36,473 bases of DNA. Source: Clostridia bacterium (GTDB lineage: Bacteria; Bacillota; Clostridia; Oscillospirales; Acutalibacteraceae). The notes beneath the pieces are model-generated. The model was given only the letters and a program-made list of their open reading frames with translations. It ran no database searches and was not told where the DNA came from. The position numbers were made by a program, and so were the translations under genes. Within the stretch, counting starts at the first letter, position 1, and the number at the start of each line of letters is the position of its first letter. The stretch covers positions 1-36,473 of the forward strand of contig JAFYDS010000147.1 in the NCBI GenBank assembly GCA_017544665.1, read 5' to 3'. Below are positions 8,458 through 16,268 of the stretch, in pieces.

Positions 8458-8940
8458 TTACTTATGATACTTACTCCCCCGCTCGATCTGCTTCGCGCGG
8501 TAGATCTGCTCCAAGAGCATCACGCGGAACAACTGGTGGGGAAACGTCATCTCGCTGACGGAAAGCCGTCTGTCCGCGCAGCGCTTGACCGCGTCAGAAA
8601 GCCCGAACGAGCCGCCGATGACAAAGCAGACCTTGTCCTTCCCCGCCGTGGCGTAGTCCGAAAGCAGGCGGCTGAAAGCTTCGCTGTCCATCTGCTTTCC
8701 TTCGACGCAAAGCGCGACCACCGCCGCGCCCTGCGGGATCTTTTCGAGGATCGCCGCGCCCTCTTTTTCGAGCGCCTGCGCGATCTGCGCCGGGGCGGGG
8801 TCGTCCGGCAGCTTCGCGGGCGGCAGTTCGATGATCTGCAGTTTGCAAAGCGTCTGCAGCCGCTTCTGATATTCCGCGCACGCGGCGGCAAGGTAGGGCT
8901 CCTTCAGCCGCCCGACGCAAAGCACTGTGATCTGCTGCAT
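8458..8940 (-). CDS. rlmH: 23S rRNA (pseudouridine-1915 N3)-methyltransferase
   Basis: SPOUT-class methyltransferase of 160 residues that N3-methylates pseudouridine 1915 in helix 69 of 23S rRNA, on the assembled ribosome, with S-adenosylmethionine as donor. The family signatures are visible: VGRLKE near the N-terminus, FVIGGSFGL (SAM-binding knot) near 107, and the C-terminal FPHQLFRVMLLEQIYRA and KYHK end. GAGGTGACGAG precedes the ATG. It lies 9 nt after walJ, the same association as in other Firmicutes. Confidence 0.95.
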   Translation of the reverse strand: MQQITVLCVGRLKEPYLAAACAEYQKRLQTLCKLQIIELPPAKLPDDPAPAQIAQALEKEGAAILEKIPQGAAVVALCVEGKQMDSEAFSRLLSDYATAGKDKVCFVIGGSFGLSDAVKRCADRRLSVSEMTFPHQLFRVMLLEQIYRAKQIERGSKYHK

Positions 8941-8949
8941 CTCGTCACC

Positions 8950-9744
8950 TCAAAAGAGAATCAGCCCTTCGTCGTTTTCACGCGGGTTGACCTGTAACGT
9001 ATAGTCTCTGCCGAGCGTCGCGCCCGCTTCCTGCAGCGCGGCGTAGGTCGTCTGGTACGCGAGCTGGGGAATGTTGTTTTCGGCGCTCAGGTGCCCGAGA
9101 AACAGCCGCGTCGTGCCGTGCTCGACCAGCTGGACCGCCACGTCGGCGCAGGCGTCGTTGCAAAGGTGCCCGACGTCGGAGAGGATGCGCCGCTTGAGAA
9201 AATACGGATACGGTCCGTTCTGGAGCATCCCGATATCGTGGTTCGATTCCAGCATCACAAGGTCGCAGCCGAGGATCCCGCGCATTACCTCGTTCGTCAT
9301 GTGTCCGATATCCGTCGCGACGGCGACCTTTCTCTCGTCCGGCAGTTCGACGGTGAAACCGCAGCTTTCGATGGAATCGTGCGGCGTCGGGAACGCGCGC
9401 ACCAACAGGTCGCCGACCGCCGTTTCCGCGCCGATCTCGATCGCTTCGCACGGGAAGTCCCCGTCCGTCGCGCCGTATTCCGCCATCCCGCGCAGCGTAC
9501 CGCGCGTGGCGTAGACCGGCAGATGCAGCTGCGACGCGAGCACGCGGATGCCCTTGATATGGTCGGTGTGCTCATGGGTCACAAAGATCGCCGCGATCGT
9601 CCGCGGATCGATGTCCCGTTCCTGCAGCGCCGTGCGGATCCGCTTTGCGCTCACGCCGGCGTCGATCAAAATCCCCGTTCTGCCCGACCCGATATAGGTC
9701 GCGTTGCCCGAGGAAGAAGAGAAAAGAGAACAAAACCTTGCCAT
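8950..9744 (-). CDS. walJ: WalJ/YycJ-type metallo-beta-lactamase-fold hydrolase
   Basis: 264-residue MBL-fold protein, cytoplasmic. The metal-binding signature THEHTDH is at 56-62, with further histidines near 118 and 160. The N-terminal SLFSSSSGNATYI segment is characteristic of the WalJ (YycJ) family, linked to coordination of cell-wall synthesis and cell division and probably acting on nucleic acid. Its position between murA and rlmH supports the call. GGAG lies just upstream of ATG 9744. The exact substrate is unsettled in the family. Confidence 0.85.
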   Translation of the reverse strand: MARFCSLFSSSSGNATYIGSGRTGILIDAGVSAKRIRTALQERDIDPRTIAAIFVTHEHTDHIKGIRVLASQLHLPVYATRGTLRGMAEYGATDGDFPCEAIEIGAETAVGDLLVRAFPTPHDSIESCGFTVELPDERKVAVATDIGHMTNEVMRGILGCDLVMLESNHDIGMLQNGPYPYFLKRRILSDVGHLCNDACADVAVQLVEHGTTRLFLGHLSAENNIPQLAYQTTYAALQEAGATLGRDYTLQVNPRENDEGLILF

Positions 9745-9760
9745 GGAAACTCCTTCGAAA

Positions 9761-9787
9761 AAGAGTGCCTTTTAACAAGACACTCTT
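9761..9787 (-). terminator. Hairpin between murA and walJ
   Basis: AAGAGTG/CACTCTT arms (9781-9787 and 9761-9767) with a 13-nt loop, followed on the minus strand by a further TTT. It could partially terminate murA transcription before walJ. Confidence 0.55.
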
Positions 9788-9812
9788 GAATAGCAGTATT
9801 GCCCGCTTCGGC

Positions 9813-11102
9813 TCAGCCGACCGCGCCGCTTTGCGGGGTGTCGTCGGTGAATTCCTTGCGGTAGATGTCCGCGCCGAGGTCGCGCAGCTTTTCGACGTAG
9901 TCCTCGTAACCGCGGTCGATGAAGATCACGTTTTCGATCTCCGTCGTTCCGTGCGCCATCAGACCGGCGATGATCATGGCGGCGCCCGCGCGCAGATCGT
10001 CCGCACGGACCGGCGCGCCCGTCAGCGCGGGAACGCCCTGGAAGACCGCAATCGTGCCATCGACCTGGACGTTAGCGCCCATGCGGATCAGCTGATCCAC
10101 ATAGCGGAAGCGGTTGTCCCAGACGCCCTCGCTCACGAGGGACGTTCCGTTGGCGACGGTCAGCAGCACGCTCATCTGCGGCTGCATGTCGGTCGGGAAT
10201 CCGGGATGCGGCATCGTTTTGATGTTGCAGCGGCGGAACTTGCCGGTGCTGACCACGCGGACCGCGTCGTCATATTCCTCCACCTTGACGCCGCATTCGA
10301 GCAGCTTCGCGGTGATGGATTCCAGATGCTTCGGGATGACGTTCTTGACCAGCACGTCGCCGCCTGTCGCCGCCGCGGCGACCATATAGGTGCCGGCTTC
10401 GATCTGGTCGGGAATGATAGAATAGGTGCAGCCGTGCAGGTTCTGCACGCCGTGGATCTTGATCACGTCGGTGCCGGCGCCGCGGACATCCGCGCCCATC
10501 GCGTTGAGGAAGTTGGCGAGATCGACGATATGCGGCTCCTTCGCGGCGTTTTCGATAATCGTCAGGCCGCGCGCCTTGACGGCGGAAAGCATGATGTTGA
10601 TCGTCGCGCCGACAGAGACCTTATCCATATAGATCGGGCTGCCGGTCAGGTAGTCTGCCGTGGCGTTGATCATGGCGTTTTCGACCGTGACCGTCGCGCC
10701 GAGCATTTCGAAGCCCTTGATGTGCAGATCGATCGGGCGGACGCCGAAGTTGCAGCCGCCGGGCAAAGAGACATTCGCGCGGTTGAACCGGCCAAGCAGC
10801 GCGCCGATCAGGTAATAGGACGCGCGCAGCTTGCGGGTCATCTCATGCGGCACGATGTAGGATGTGATGTGTTTAGTGTCGATTTCGACCGTGTGTTTAT
10901 TGAGATAGCGTACCTGCGCCCCCATGCTCGACAGAATGCGCAGCATGGTGATCACGTCGCTGATATTCGGTATATTTTCAAAGCGGCAAACGTCCTGCGC
11001 CAAAAGCGCGGCCGGGATAATCGCGACGGCGGCGTTTTTCGCGCCGCTGATCTCGACTTCACCCGCCAGCCTGTTTCCGCCGTGGATCACAAGCTTTTCC
11101 AA
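9813..11102 (-). CDS. murA: UDP-N-acetylglucosamine 1-carboxyvinyltransferase
   Basis: Cytoplasmic enzyme of the first committed step of peptidoglycan synthesis: it transfers enolpyruvyl from PEP to UDP-GlcNAc. 429 residues, full length. The SGAKNAA motif with Lys22-Asn23 is present, and the fosfomycin-reactive cysteine is Cys117 in PGGCNFGVRPIDLH, so the enzyme should be fosfomycin sensitive by this criterion. The start is TTG at 11102-11100: AGGAG is 7 nt upstream and no in-frame ATG fits. A second murA copy is common in Firmicutes but not seen here. Confidence 0.96.
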   Translation of the reverse strand: MEKLVIHGGNRLAGEVEISGAKNAAVAIIPAALLAQDVCRFENIPNISDVITMLRILSSMGAQVRYLNKHTVEIDTKHITSYIVPHEMTRKLRASYYLIGALLGRFNRANVSLPGGCNFGVRPIDLHIKGFEMLGATVTVENAMINATADYLTGSPIYMDKVSVGATINIMLSAVKARGLTIIENAAKEPHIVDLANFLNAMGADVRGAGTDVIKIHGVQNLHGCTYSIIPDQIEAGTYMVAAAATGGDVLVKNVIPKHLESITAKLLECGVKVEEYDDAVRVVSTGKFRRCNIKTMPHPGFPTDMQPQMSVLLTVANGTSLVSEGVWDNRFRYVDQLIRMGANVQVDGTIAVFQGVPALTGAPVRADDLRAGAAMIIAGLMAHGTTEIENVIFIDRGYEDYVEKLRDLGADIYRKEFTDDTPQSGAVG

Positions 11103-11224
11103 AATGAATCTCCTCTTTCTCTTCCGCCGGCAGCCTCGCGCCGCGGGCGGTCCCTATCTGAATCTTTCGAAGCATTATCCATATCAGGCGGGAGGTGTCT
11201 ATATGCCTCCCAGAATACCATAGT

Positions 11225-11253
11225 ATTATACCATGTATTTCCGCCGTTGAAAA
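11225..11253 (-). promoter_or_regulatory. murA promoter with structured leader
   Basis: Minus-strand TTTTCA, 17 nt, TATAAT (11225-11230) with an extended TGG. The start point would be near 11218, giving a 5' leader of about 115 nt. The leader contains a GGGAGG/CCTCCC hairpin at about 11190-11212; whether it regulates is unknown. Confidence 0.6.
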
Positions 11254-11363
11254 GCCCTTTTCATAAAAAAGTATAAAAAATTCCACAATTCACAAAACGG
11301 CGCGCCGCACCGCCCGCAAAACCTGGACAAAAGCGCCGCCCACCTCTGCAGGCAGGCGGGTTC

Positions 11364-12323
11364 TTAAGATATCGCCTGCAGATCGAGCGATGCAAACCGC
11401 CGCAGCGTGCCGGGCACCAGTCCGGCGAAGCTTTGCAGGGCGCAGGACTCGAAGCCGAGCAGCAGTCTGCCGCCGCGGATCTCCACGTCCTCGCTCATGT
11501 GCGGCATGGGCACGGCACGCACCAGCCGCGCTTCGCCGAGGACGCAGCACGGGAGGTCATTGCCATCATAGGAAAACACCGTGTCCGCCGCGCCGTCGAG
11601 TGTGTAGGTCTCGAGCGAAGACGGATAAAACGCGCCGGAGCGGGAGAGATAGACCTTGTCCCCGTCAACGGCGACGCCCTGCACCTTATCCGGCGTCGCG
11701 AACACCCGGACCGGCACTGCGTCCGGTTCGAGCGCGCCGTCGGGCGCGACGGGATAGGCGAACACCAGCGCGGCGAAGGATTCATCGCCGAAGGTCAGCG
11801 CGTGCGTCACGTCGGTCTCATAACCGTCGGCGTGGTATTCGCCGACATAGAGGTACTGCCCGTCGCTCGAGCAGAACGAGGCGTTGCAGGGCACCTCGAT
11901 GAAGGATATGAACGCGAGCGTGTCCCCGTCCTTTGCCGCGAGCACGTCCGCTGTTTTCAGCACAAAGAGTTTGTGCGCGTTGGAGATATAAACATAGCCG
12001 CCGACGGCGGTGACGCCGCCCGCGTGGCCCTCATAATCGGACCCGTCCGGTTTTTGAAGACAGATGCAGCGGGGTGCTTCGCCCGGCGGATAGACATAGA
12101 GCCGTGAGGGCTTACTTTTGCTCATAAAGCCGCTGACAAGGTACACGCCGCTCGTTTCATATTGCGTCATACCCTGCGGCACAAAGCCGTCCATGATACC
12201 GCGGTAGGACGCAAGCTGCTGCGCGGCGCCGTAAAACGTCCGGTAGCGCAGCGGTCCGTAGACGGCAAAGACGCCGAGATAGACAACGATCAGCGTGAGC
12301 AAAATTGCGATTGCTTTCTTCAT
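11364..12323 (-). CDS. Exported or membrane-anchored protein of unknown function
   Basis: 319 residues. An N-terminal hydrophobic segment (about 4-22) follows MKK and has no clear cleavage site, so it may stay as a membrane anchor. The rest is outside the membrane and shows repeated short beta-rich stretches (VYLVSG, VYISNAH, LYVGEYH, VYLSRSG) spaced 50-60 residues apart, which suggests a beta-propeller-like fold. Paired cysteines near 152/156 and 276/277 are present. I do not recognise a family. GGGAGGG lies 6 nt before ATG 12323. It is transcribed from a consensus promoter and stands alone, divergent from the phosphodiesterase gene. Confidence 0.75.
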   Translation of the reverse strand: MKKAIAILLTLIVVYLGVFAVYGPLRYRTFYGAAQQLASYRGIMDGFVPQGMTQYETSGVYLVSGFMSKSKPSRLYVYPPGEAPRCICLQKPDGSDYEGHAGGVTAVGGYVYISNAHKLFVLKTADVLAAKDGDTLAFISFIEVPCNASFCSSDGQYLYVGEYHADGYETDVTHALTFGDESFAALVFAYPVAPDGALEPDAVPVRVFATPDKVQGVAVDGDKVYLSRSGAFYPSSLETYTLDGAADTVFSYDGNDLPCCVLGEARLVRAVPMPHMSEDVEIRGGRLLLGFESCALQSFAGLVPGTLRRFASLDLQAIS

Positions 12324-12352
12324 GCAGCACCCTCCCTTCGGTTTCCGGTTCC

Positions 12353-12381
12353 ATTATACCGTACCCGCGTCCGCTTGTCAA
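12353..12381 (-). promoter_or_regulatory. Consensus sigma-A promoter for the 11364-12323 gene
   Basis: Minus-strand TTGACA (12376-12381), exactly 17 nt, TATAAT (12353-12358): a perfect housekeeping promoter, 30 nt upstream of the ATG. Confidence 0.85.
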
Positions 12382-12402
12382 CGCAAAGCGCGCCGCCGTA
12401 TT

Positions 12403-12442
12403 CGCGCCCATAGGCGGCCGCGTCGTTTTGAATATGGGCGCG
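12403..12442. repeat. Inverted repeat between two divergent promoters
   Basis: Ten-base arms CGCGCCCATA (12403-12412) and TATGGGCGCG (12433-12442), 20 nt apart, followed on the plus strand by TTTTT. It is placed between the two divergent -35 elements, so it may be a shared operator or, read on the plus strand, a terminator-like hairpin insulating the two genes. Confidence 0.6.
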
Positions 12443-12469
12443 TTTTTCCTGTTCTTCACGGCTGGTCGC

Positions 12470-12498
12470 TTGTGTTTTTCCGAAAATGGGTATATAAT
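12470..12498 (+). promoter_or_regulatory. Promoter of glycerophosphodiesterase-like gene
   Basis: TTGTGT (12470-12475), 17 nt, TATAAT (12493-12498); start near 12505 and a leader of about 30 nt. Confidence 0.6.
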
Positions 12499-12534
12499 GA
12501 ACATATCAAACAACGAGATCTGAGGTGCATGAAC

Positions 12535-13458
12535 ATGAAAAAGCTGATCTCCGCCCTGCTTGCCGTGATTCTGCTCGCAAGCTGCGCGCTGTACGCGTTC
12601 GCGGAAGCGGTCCCCATGTCCGTCTATTCGTCCTACAAGATCCCCTCTGGCACGATGCGCATGATCGCCCACGCGGGCTTTTCCGCCGTCGCGCCCAGCA
12701 ACACCCTGCCCGCCTATGAGGCCGCGGGACAGTCGGACTTCTGGGGCGCCGAGTGCGACGTGCAGCGCACGAAGGACGGCGTCTGGGTCCTGATGCACGA
12801 CGACACCGTGGACAAAACGACCGACGGCACGGGCAAAATCGCCGACATGACCTATGCCGAGATTCAGCAGCTGCACGTGGACGTCGGCAGCAACATTGAG
12901 CAGTACCCCGACCTGAAGGTCCCGACGCTGCCGGAATATCTGGACGTCTGCAAAGAGTACGGGCTGCATCCCATTATCGAAATCAAGGCGAACGCCCCCG
13001 TCGAAACGATGGACGAGCTCGCTTCTCTGCTCCTGGCGCGCAATGATAAAGATATGTTCGCGATCATCTGCTTCGGGCGCGAGATCTGCGTGCGGATGAA
13101 GGAGCTGGCGCCGGAGATCCCGGTGTATTACCTGATCAGCTTTGAGGACGTCTCGCAGGAGGACATCGACTTTGCCGTCAACAACCATCTGGACGGCATG
13201 GACATCCACGTCTTTTTGCCCGACGACTATGTCAAGGCGGTGGTGAAATCCGGGCTCGACGTCTTCGTCTGGACGATCGACGATCTCGACAACGCGGCGC
13301 GGTTCTACAAACTCGGCGTCAACGCCATCACCACCAATTCGCTCACACAGGAAGCACCTGAAGGCAACTTCTGGCAAAGGATGCTCTGGTCGCTGCGCGA
13401 CTGGTGGTACCACCTGACCATGTGCGTGAAATCCTCTTTCGCAAGACTGCACAAATAA
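12535..13458 (+). CDS. Exported glycerophosphodiester phosphodiesterase-family protein with altered active site
   Basis: 307 residues, TIM-barrel GDPD family, which cleaves glycerophosphodiesters to glycerol 3-phosphate and an alcohol. An N-terminal signal sequence contains both a lipobox-like LASC (14-17) and a peptidase I site AFA-EA (21-25), so it is exported either as a lipoprotein or free. Metal-site residues are kept (ECD at 73-75, MHDDT near 87). But the usual HRG near the start of the barrel is HAG (46-48) and PENT is PSNT (54-57), so the catalytic Arg is Ala; activity may be reduced or changed. The second ATG (12535) is preferred over 12529 because GAGG is 9 nt from it. A CDS for an oxidoreductase follows after 36 nt. 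Confidence 0.85.
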   Translation: MKKLISALLAVILLASCALYAFAEAVPMSVYSSYKIPSGTMRMIAHAGFSAVAPSNTLPAYEAAGQSDFWGAECDVQRTKDGVWVLMHDDTVDKTTDGTGKIADMTYAEIQQLHVDVGSNIEQYPDLKVPTLPEYLDVCKEYGLHPIIEIKANAPVETMDELASLLLARNDKDMFAIICFGREICVRMKELAPEIPVYYLISFEDVSQEDIDFAVNNHLDGMDIHVFLPDDYVKAVVKSGLDVFVWTIDDLDNAARFYKLGVNAITTNSLTQEAPEGNFWQRMLWSLRDWWYHLTMCVKSSFARLHK

Positions 13459-13494
13459 ACGGCTGTCAAAACCAACGAGGAAGGACGGTTCCTT

Positions 13495-14760
13495 ATGAAA
13501 AAAACAGTATCGGTGATCGGCCTCGGCAACCGCGGCACGGAATACATGGGCTTTTTGAAATACTTCCACCGCTCGAAGGTGGAGATCTATGCCCTTTGCG
13601 ACAAGCGGCAGCAGGCGCTGGACGACATCGCGCCGAAATACGGCGTCCCCAAGGAGCGTCAGTTCCTGTCGCCCGACGTCTTTTTCGCGCACGGCGTGCT
13701 CTCCGACGCGCTGATTATCGCCACGCAGGACGCCAGCCATTACGAGATCACAAAACAGGCGATCCTGACCGGGTACAAATATATCCTCCTCGAAAAGCCG
13801 GTCAGCGGCGTTCGGGCGGAGTACACCGAGTTGCGCGATCTCGCGCTTGCGCACGGCGTCCTGCTCGTGATCTGCCATGTGCTGCGCTACTCGAACTATT
13901 ACAGCAAGATCAAGGAGATCATCCAGAGCGGAGAGCTCGGCGATATCGTCTCGATCAACCACACGGAAAACGTCGGCTACTTCCATTTTGCCCACAGCTT
14001 TGTCCGCGGCAACTGGCGCAGCGAAGCGGAATCGACCCCGTCGATCCTCGCGAAGTGCTGTCATGACATCGACCTGATCGCGTGGTTCATGGACGCCCCC
14101 TGCGTCAGCGTCAGCTCCGTCGGCTCGCTGAAGTTCTTCCGCAAGGAGAACGCCCCCGCGGGCGCGGCGCCGACCTGTATGGGCGGCTGCAAGGCGAAAA
14201 AAGACTGCCCCTATGACGCACAGCGCCTTTACCTCACGGACCCGTTCTATAAGGCGAAGTTCATCAAGTTCATGAAACGCACGCTGACGGGCAAAACTCA
14301 CAATAAAAAAAGCGACGTCGAAGCCGCCGTCAAAAACGGAGACTACGGCCGGTGCGTCTTCTTTTGCGACAACGACGTGTGCGACAACCAGTTTGTGACG
14401 ATGACCTTCCAAAGCGGCGCGACGGCGGTGCTGGAGATGAACGGCTTTTCCGACAAGATGTTCCGCGAATGCCACATCGTCGGCACGAAGGGCGAGCTCG
14501 TCGGCTACGGGACGAAGCTGAAGAAGCACATCTTCGGCGGAAAGACCAGCAACGTCAAAACCAGCAAACTGCACCTGAGCGGCCACGTGGAGGGCGACAT
14601 CCGGCTCATCGCTGGCTTCGTCAAACTCATCTGCGGCGAAACGACGGACCTCACGAACATCACGACGATCGAAGCGACGGTCGTCAGCCACGACATCGCC
14701 CTCGCCGCCGAACAGTCGCGCAAGCACGGCGGCGCGCCGGTGCTGTTGGAAAGCGAATAA
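13495..14760 (+). CDS. Gfo/Idh/MocA-family oxidoreductase
   Basis: 421-residue NAD(P)-dependent dehydrogenase-like protein. The Rossmann motif VIGLGNRG lies at 7-14; EKPVSG (the family's catalytic Lys motif) is near 100, and HDIDLIAWF near 190 is the typical substrate-domain helix. Cysteines concentrated at about 225-240 (CMGGCKAKKDCPYDA) are not part of the usual fold and are shared with a subset of clostridial members that may bind metal. It acts on a sugar or inositol-like substrate, not identifiable here. The gap to the upstream phosphodiesterase gene is 36 nt, so they may be co-transcribed. Confidence 0.85.
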   Translation: MKKTVSVIGLGNRGTEYMGFLKYFHRSKVEIYALCDKRQQALDDIAPKYGVPKERQFLSPDVFFAHGVLSDALIIATQDASHYEITKQAILTGYKYILLEKPVSGVRAEYTELRDLALAHGVLLVICHVLRYSNYYSKIKEIIQSGELGDIVSINHTENVGYFHFAHSFVRGNWRSEAESTPSILAKCCHDIDLIAWFMDAPCVSVSSVGSLKFFRKENAPAGAAPTCMGGCKAKKDCPYDAQRLYLTDPFYKAKFIKFMKRTLTGKTHNKKSDVEAAVKNGDYGRCVFFCDNDVCDNQFVTMTFQSGATAVLEMNGFSDKMFRECHIVGTKGELVGYGTKLKKHIFGGKTSNVKTSKLHLSGHVEGDIRLIAGFVKLICGETTDLTNITTIEATVVSHDIALAAEQSRKHGGAPVLLESE

Positions 14761-14779
14761 ACCGAATCACAGGCAAAAC

Positions 14780-14821
14780 AAGAAAGAGGAACCGTTGCTT
14801 TCAGCGATTCCCCTTCTTTTT
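14780..14821 (+). terminator. Imperfect terminator after the oxidoreductase gene
   Basis: Purine-rich arm AAGAAAGAGGAACCG pairs imperfectly with CGATTCCCCTTCTTTT around a short loop, ending in a T-rich tract 20-60 nt past the stop. Confidence 0.45.
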
Positions 14822-14859
14822 ATCATTTCTCCCGCACCGCAAATGACATCGACTGCGTG

Positions 14860-16188
14860 TCAGGTCGTGCTGTAATTCTTGGCGAATTCGTCTTCCCATC
14901 TCTGTTCGACGCCGCTTCGCCAATCCAGCGCCAGCTTTGTCAGTTCCCGGCAAAGGTCCGGCATGGCGTCGGCGAGGTTGTGCTTTTCGCCGGGGTCCGC
15001 TTCCAGATCCGCTAAAAACACCGGCGCGCGCGGGGTCTCCCCCTCGGTCAGTCTGCCGTTCAGCACCAGCTTATATTTTCCGCGGCGAACCGCCGTCTGG
15101 TCCTCCATCTCCCAGAAGATACACCCGTGCGCCGCATTTTCTCCGTGCAGCAGCGGCTGGAGAATGCTTTGCCCGTCGAGGTCGTACGCGGACGCGTCGA
15201 CGCCGCACGCTTCCAGCACGGTCGGGAAGATGTCGATCGCGATATAGGGCGCGTCCAGCGTCCGCGCGGTCAGCTTTTCACCCCAGCAAAGAAACGCCGG
15301 CACACGGATCCCGCCTTCGAACAGGCTGAATTTGTGTCCGGAAAAGACGCCGGTCGTCCCGCCGTAATACGGATCCTCGGTGCCGTCGAGCCAGTTGCGG
15401 CTCTCCCGCGACGGTCCGTTGTCGCTTTGGAAATAGAGCAGCGTATCGTCAAACAGCCCGAGCGTTCTCAGCGTCTGCGCGATCTCGCCGACGCCGTCGT
15501 CCACGGCGCTGATCATCGCCGCCATGATGCGGCGGTCCCACGGGAGTTCGGGGAACCTGTCCAGGTATTTTTCGGGCGCGTGCATCGGATAGTGCGGCGC
15601 GTTATAGGCGACATAAAGGAAAAACGGTTCGTCCTTGTGCCGCCGGATGAAATCGACGCTTTTCCGCGTGATGCGTTCGGTCAGGTACTCCCCGTTGGCA
15701 TAGACCTCGTCTTCGTTTTCCCAAAGGTCGTGCGTCGGGTTGGTCCCGCCGTCGGACATCCCGTAATAGAAGATATGGGAATAGTAGTCCAGACAGCCCG
15801 CGAGGAAGCCGCTGAACTCGTCGAAACCGTTCGCGTTGGGGCGGCATTCGGGCTTCAGCCCGAGGTGCCACTTGCCGCAGATCCCCGTTGCGTAGCCCTC
15901 CGCTTTCAGTGCCGTTGCCAGCGTCGGCACCTTCGGCGTGAGCCCGCTCGCTTTGCGGTGCCCCGCGAGGATCGCCCGGACGCCAGCGTTGCCGGGGTAC
16001 CGTCCCGTCAGCAGCGCCGCCCGCGACGGCGAACAGACGGGTGACGCAGAATACATAGATGAAAACAGGACGCCCTTTTCGGCAAGCGCGTCGATATGCG
16101 GCGTTTTCAGATCTTGCGACCCCATGCAGCCCAGGTCGCCGAATCCCTGATCGTCTGTCAGGATAATGATCACATTCGGTTTTTTCAT
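14860..16188 (-). CDS. Sulfatase, Cys-type (arylsulfatase/alkaline-phosphatase superfamily)
   Basis: 442 residues; hydrolyses sulfate esters. Metal-binding DDQ at 12-14 and the activation motif CSPSRAALLTGR (52-63), whose Cys52 must be oxidised to formylglycine. The middle has GKWHLG, and SDNGP provides the later metal ligands. No signal peptide is seen, so it is predicted to be cytoplasmic, which fits hydrolysis of an imported sulfated sugar or small ester rather than of intact mucin. The divergent neighbour is the matching anaerobic maturase, and both promoters interlock. ATG 16188 is preceded by a GGGG-containing stretch, a weak ribosome site. The substrate is not predictable from sequence. 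Confidence 0.93.
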   Translation of the reverse strand: MKKPNVIIILTDDQGFGDLGCMGSQDLKTPHIDALAEKGVLFSSMYSASPVCSPSRAALLTGRYPGNAGVRAILAGHRKASGLTPKVPTLATALKAEGYATGICGKWHLGLKPECRPNANGFDEFSGFLAGCLDYYSHIFYYGMSDGGTNPTHDLWENEDEVYANGEYLTERITRKSVDFIRRHKDEPFFLYVAYNAPHYPMHAPEKYLDRFPELPWDRRIMAAMISAVDDGVGEIAQTLRTLGLFDDTLLYFQSDNGPSRESRNWLDGTEDPYYGGTTGVFSGHKFSLFEGGIRVPAFLCWGEKLTARTLDAPYIAIDIFPTVLEACGVDASAYDLDGQSILQPLLHGENAAHGCIFWEMEDQTAVRRGKYKLVLNGRLTEGETPRAPVFLADLEADPGEKHNLADAMPDLCRELTKLALDWRSGVEQRWEDEFAKNYSTT

Positions 16189-16206
16189 ATTTTTACCCCG
16201 TTCCTA

Positions 16207-16235
16207 TTGAAAATGCGGTCCGCTTTTATTATACT
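16207..16235 (+). promoter_or_regulatory. Promoter of sulfatase maturase gene
   Basis: TTGAAA (16207-16212), 17 nt, TATACT (16230-16235). The -10 overlaps that of the divergent sulfatase promoter. Confidence 0.75.
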
Positions 16236-16255
16236 TAGCACAGATACTGTGTCAA
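16228..16255 (-). promoter_or_regulatory. Promoter of sulfatase gene
   Basis: Minus-strand TTGACA (16250-16255), 16 nt, TATAAT (16228-16233). The two promoters share DNA at 16228-16235, so polymerase can occupy only one at a time. Confidence 0.75.
16239..16251. promoter_or_regulatory. Operator-like dyad in the shared sulfatase/maturase promoter
   Basis: CACAG-ATA-CTGTG, lying between the sulfatase -10 and -35 and just downstream of the maturase -10, where a bound regulator would affect both genes. Confidence 0.5.
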
Positions 16256-16268
16256 GAGGAAACGAAGT

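Noticed and set aside
12157..14727. 856-codon minus-strand frame over the phosphodiesterase and oxidoreductase genes
   Set aside because: Shadow of two well-supported plus-strand genes; translation is Arg/Asp/Val repetitive and crosses two promoters.
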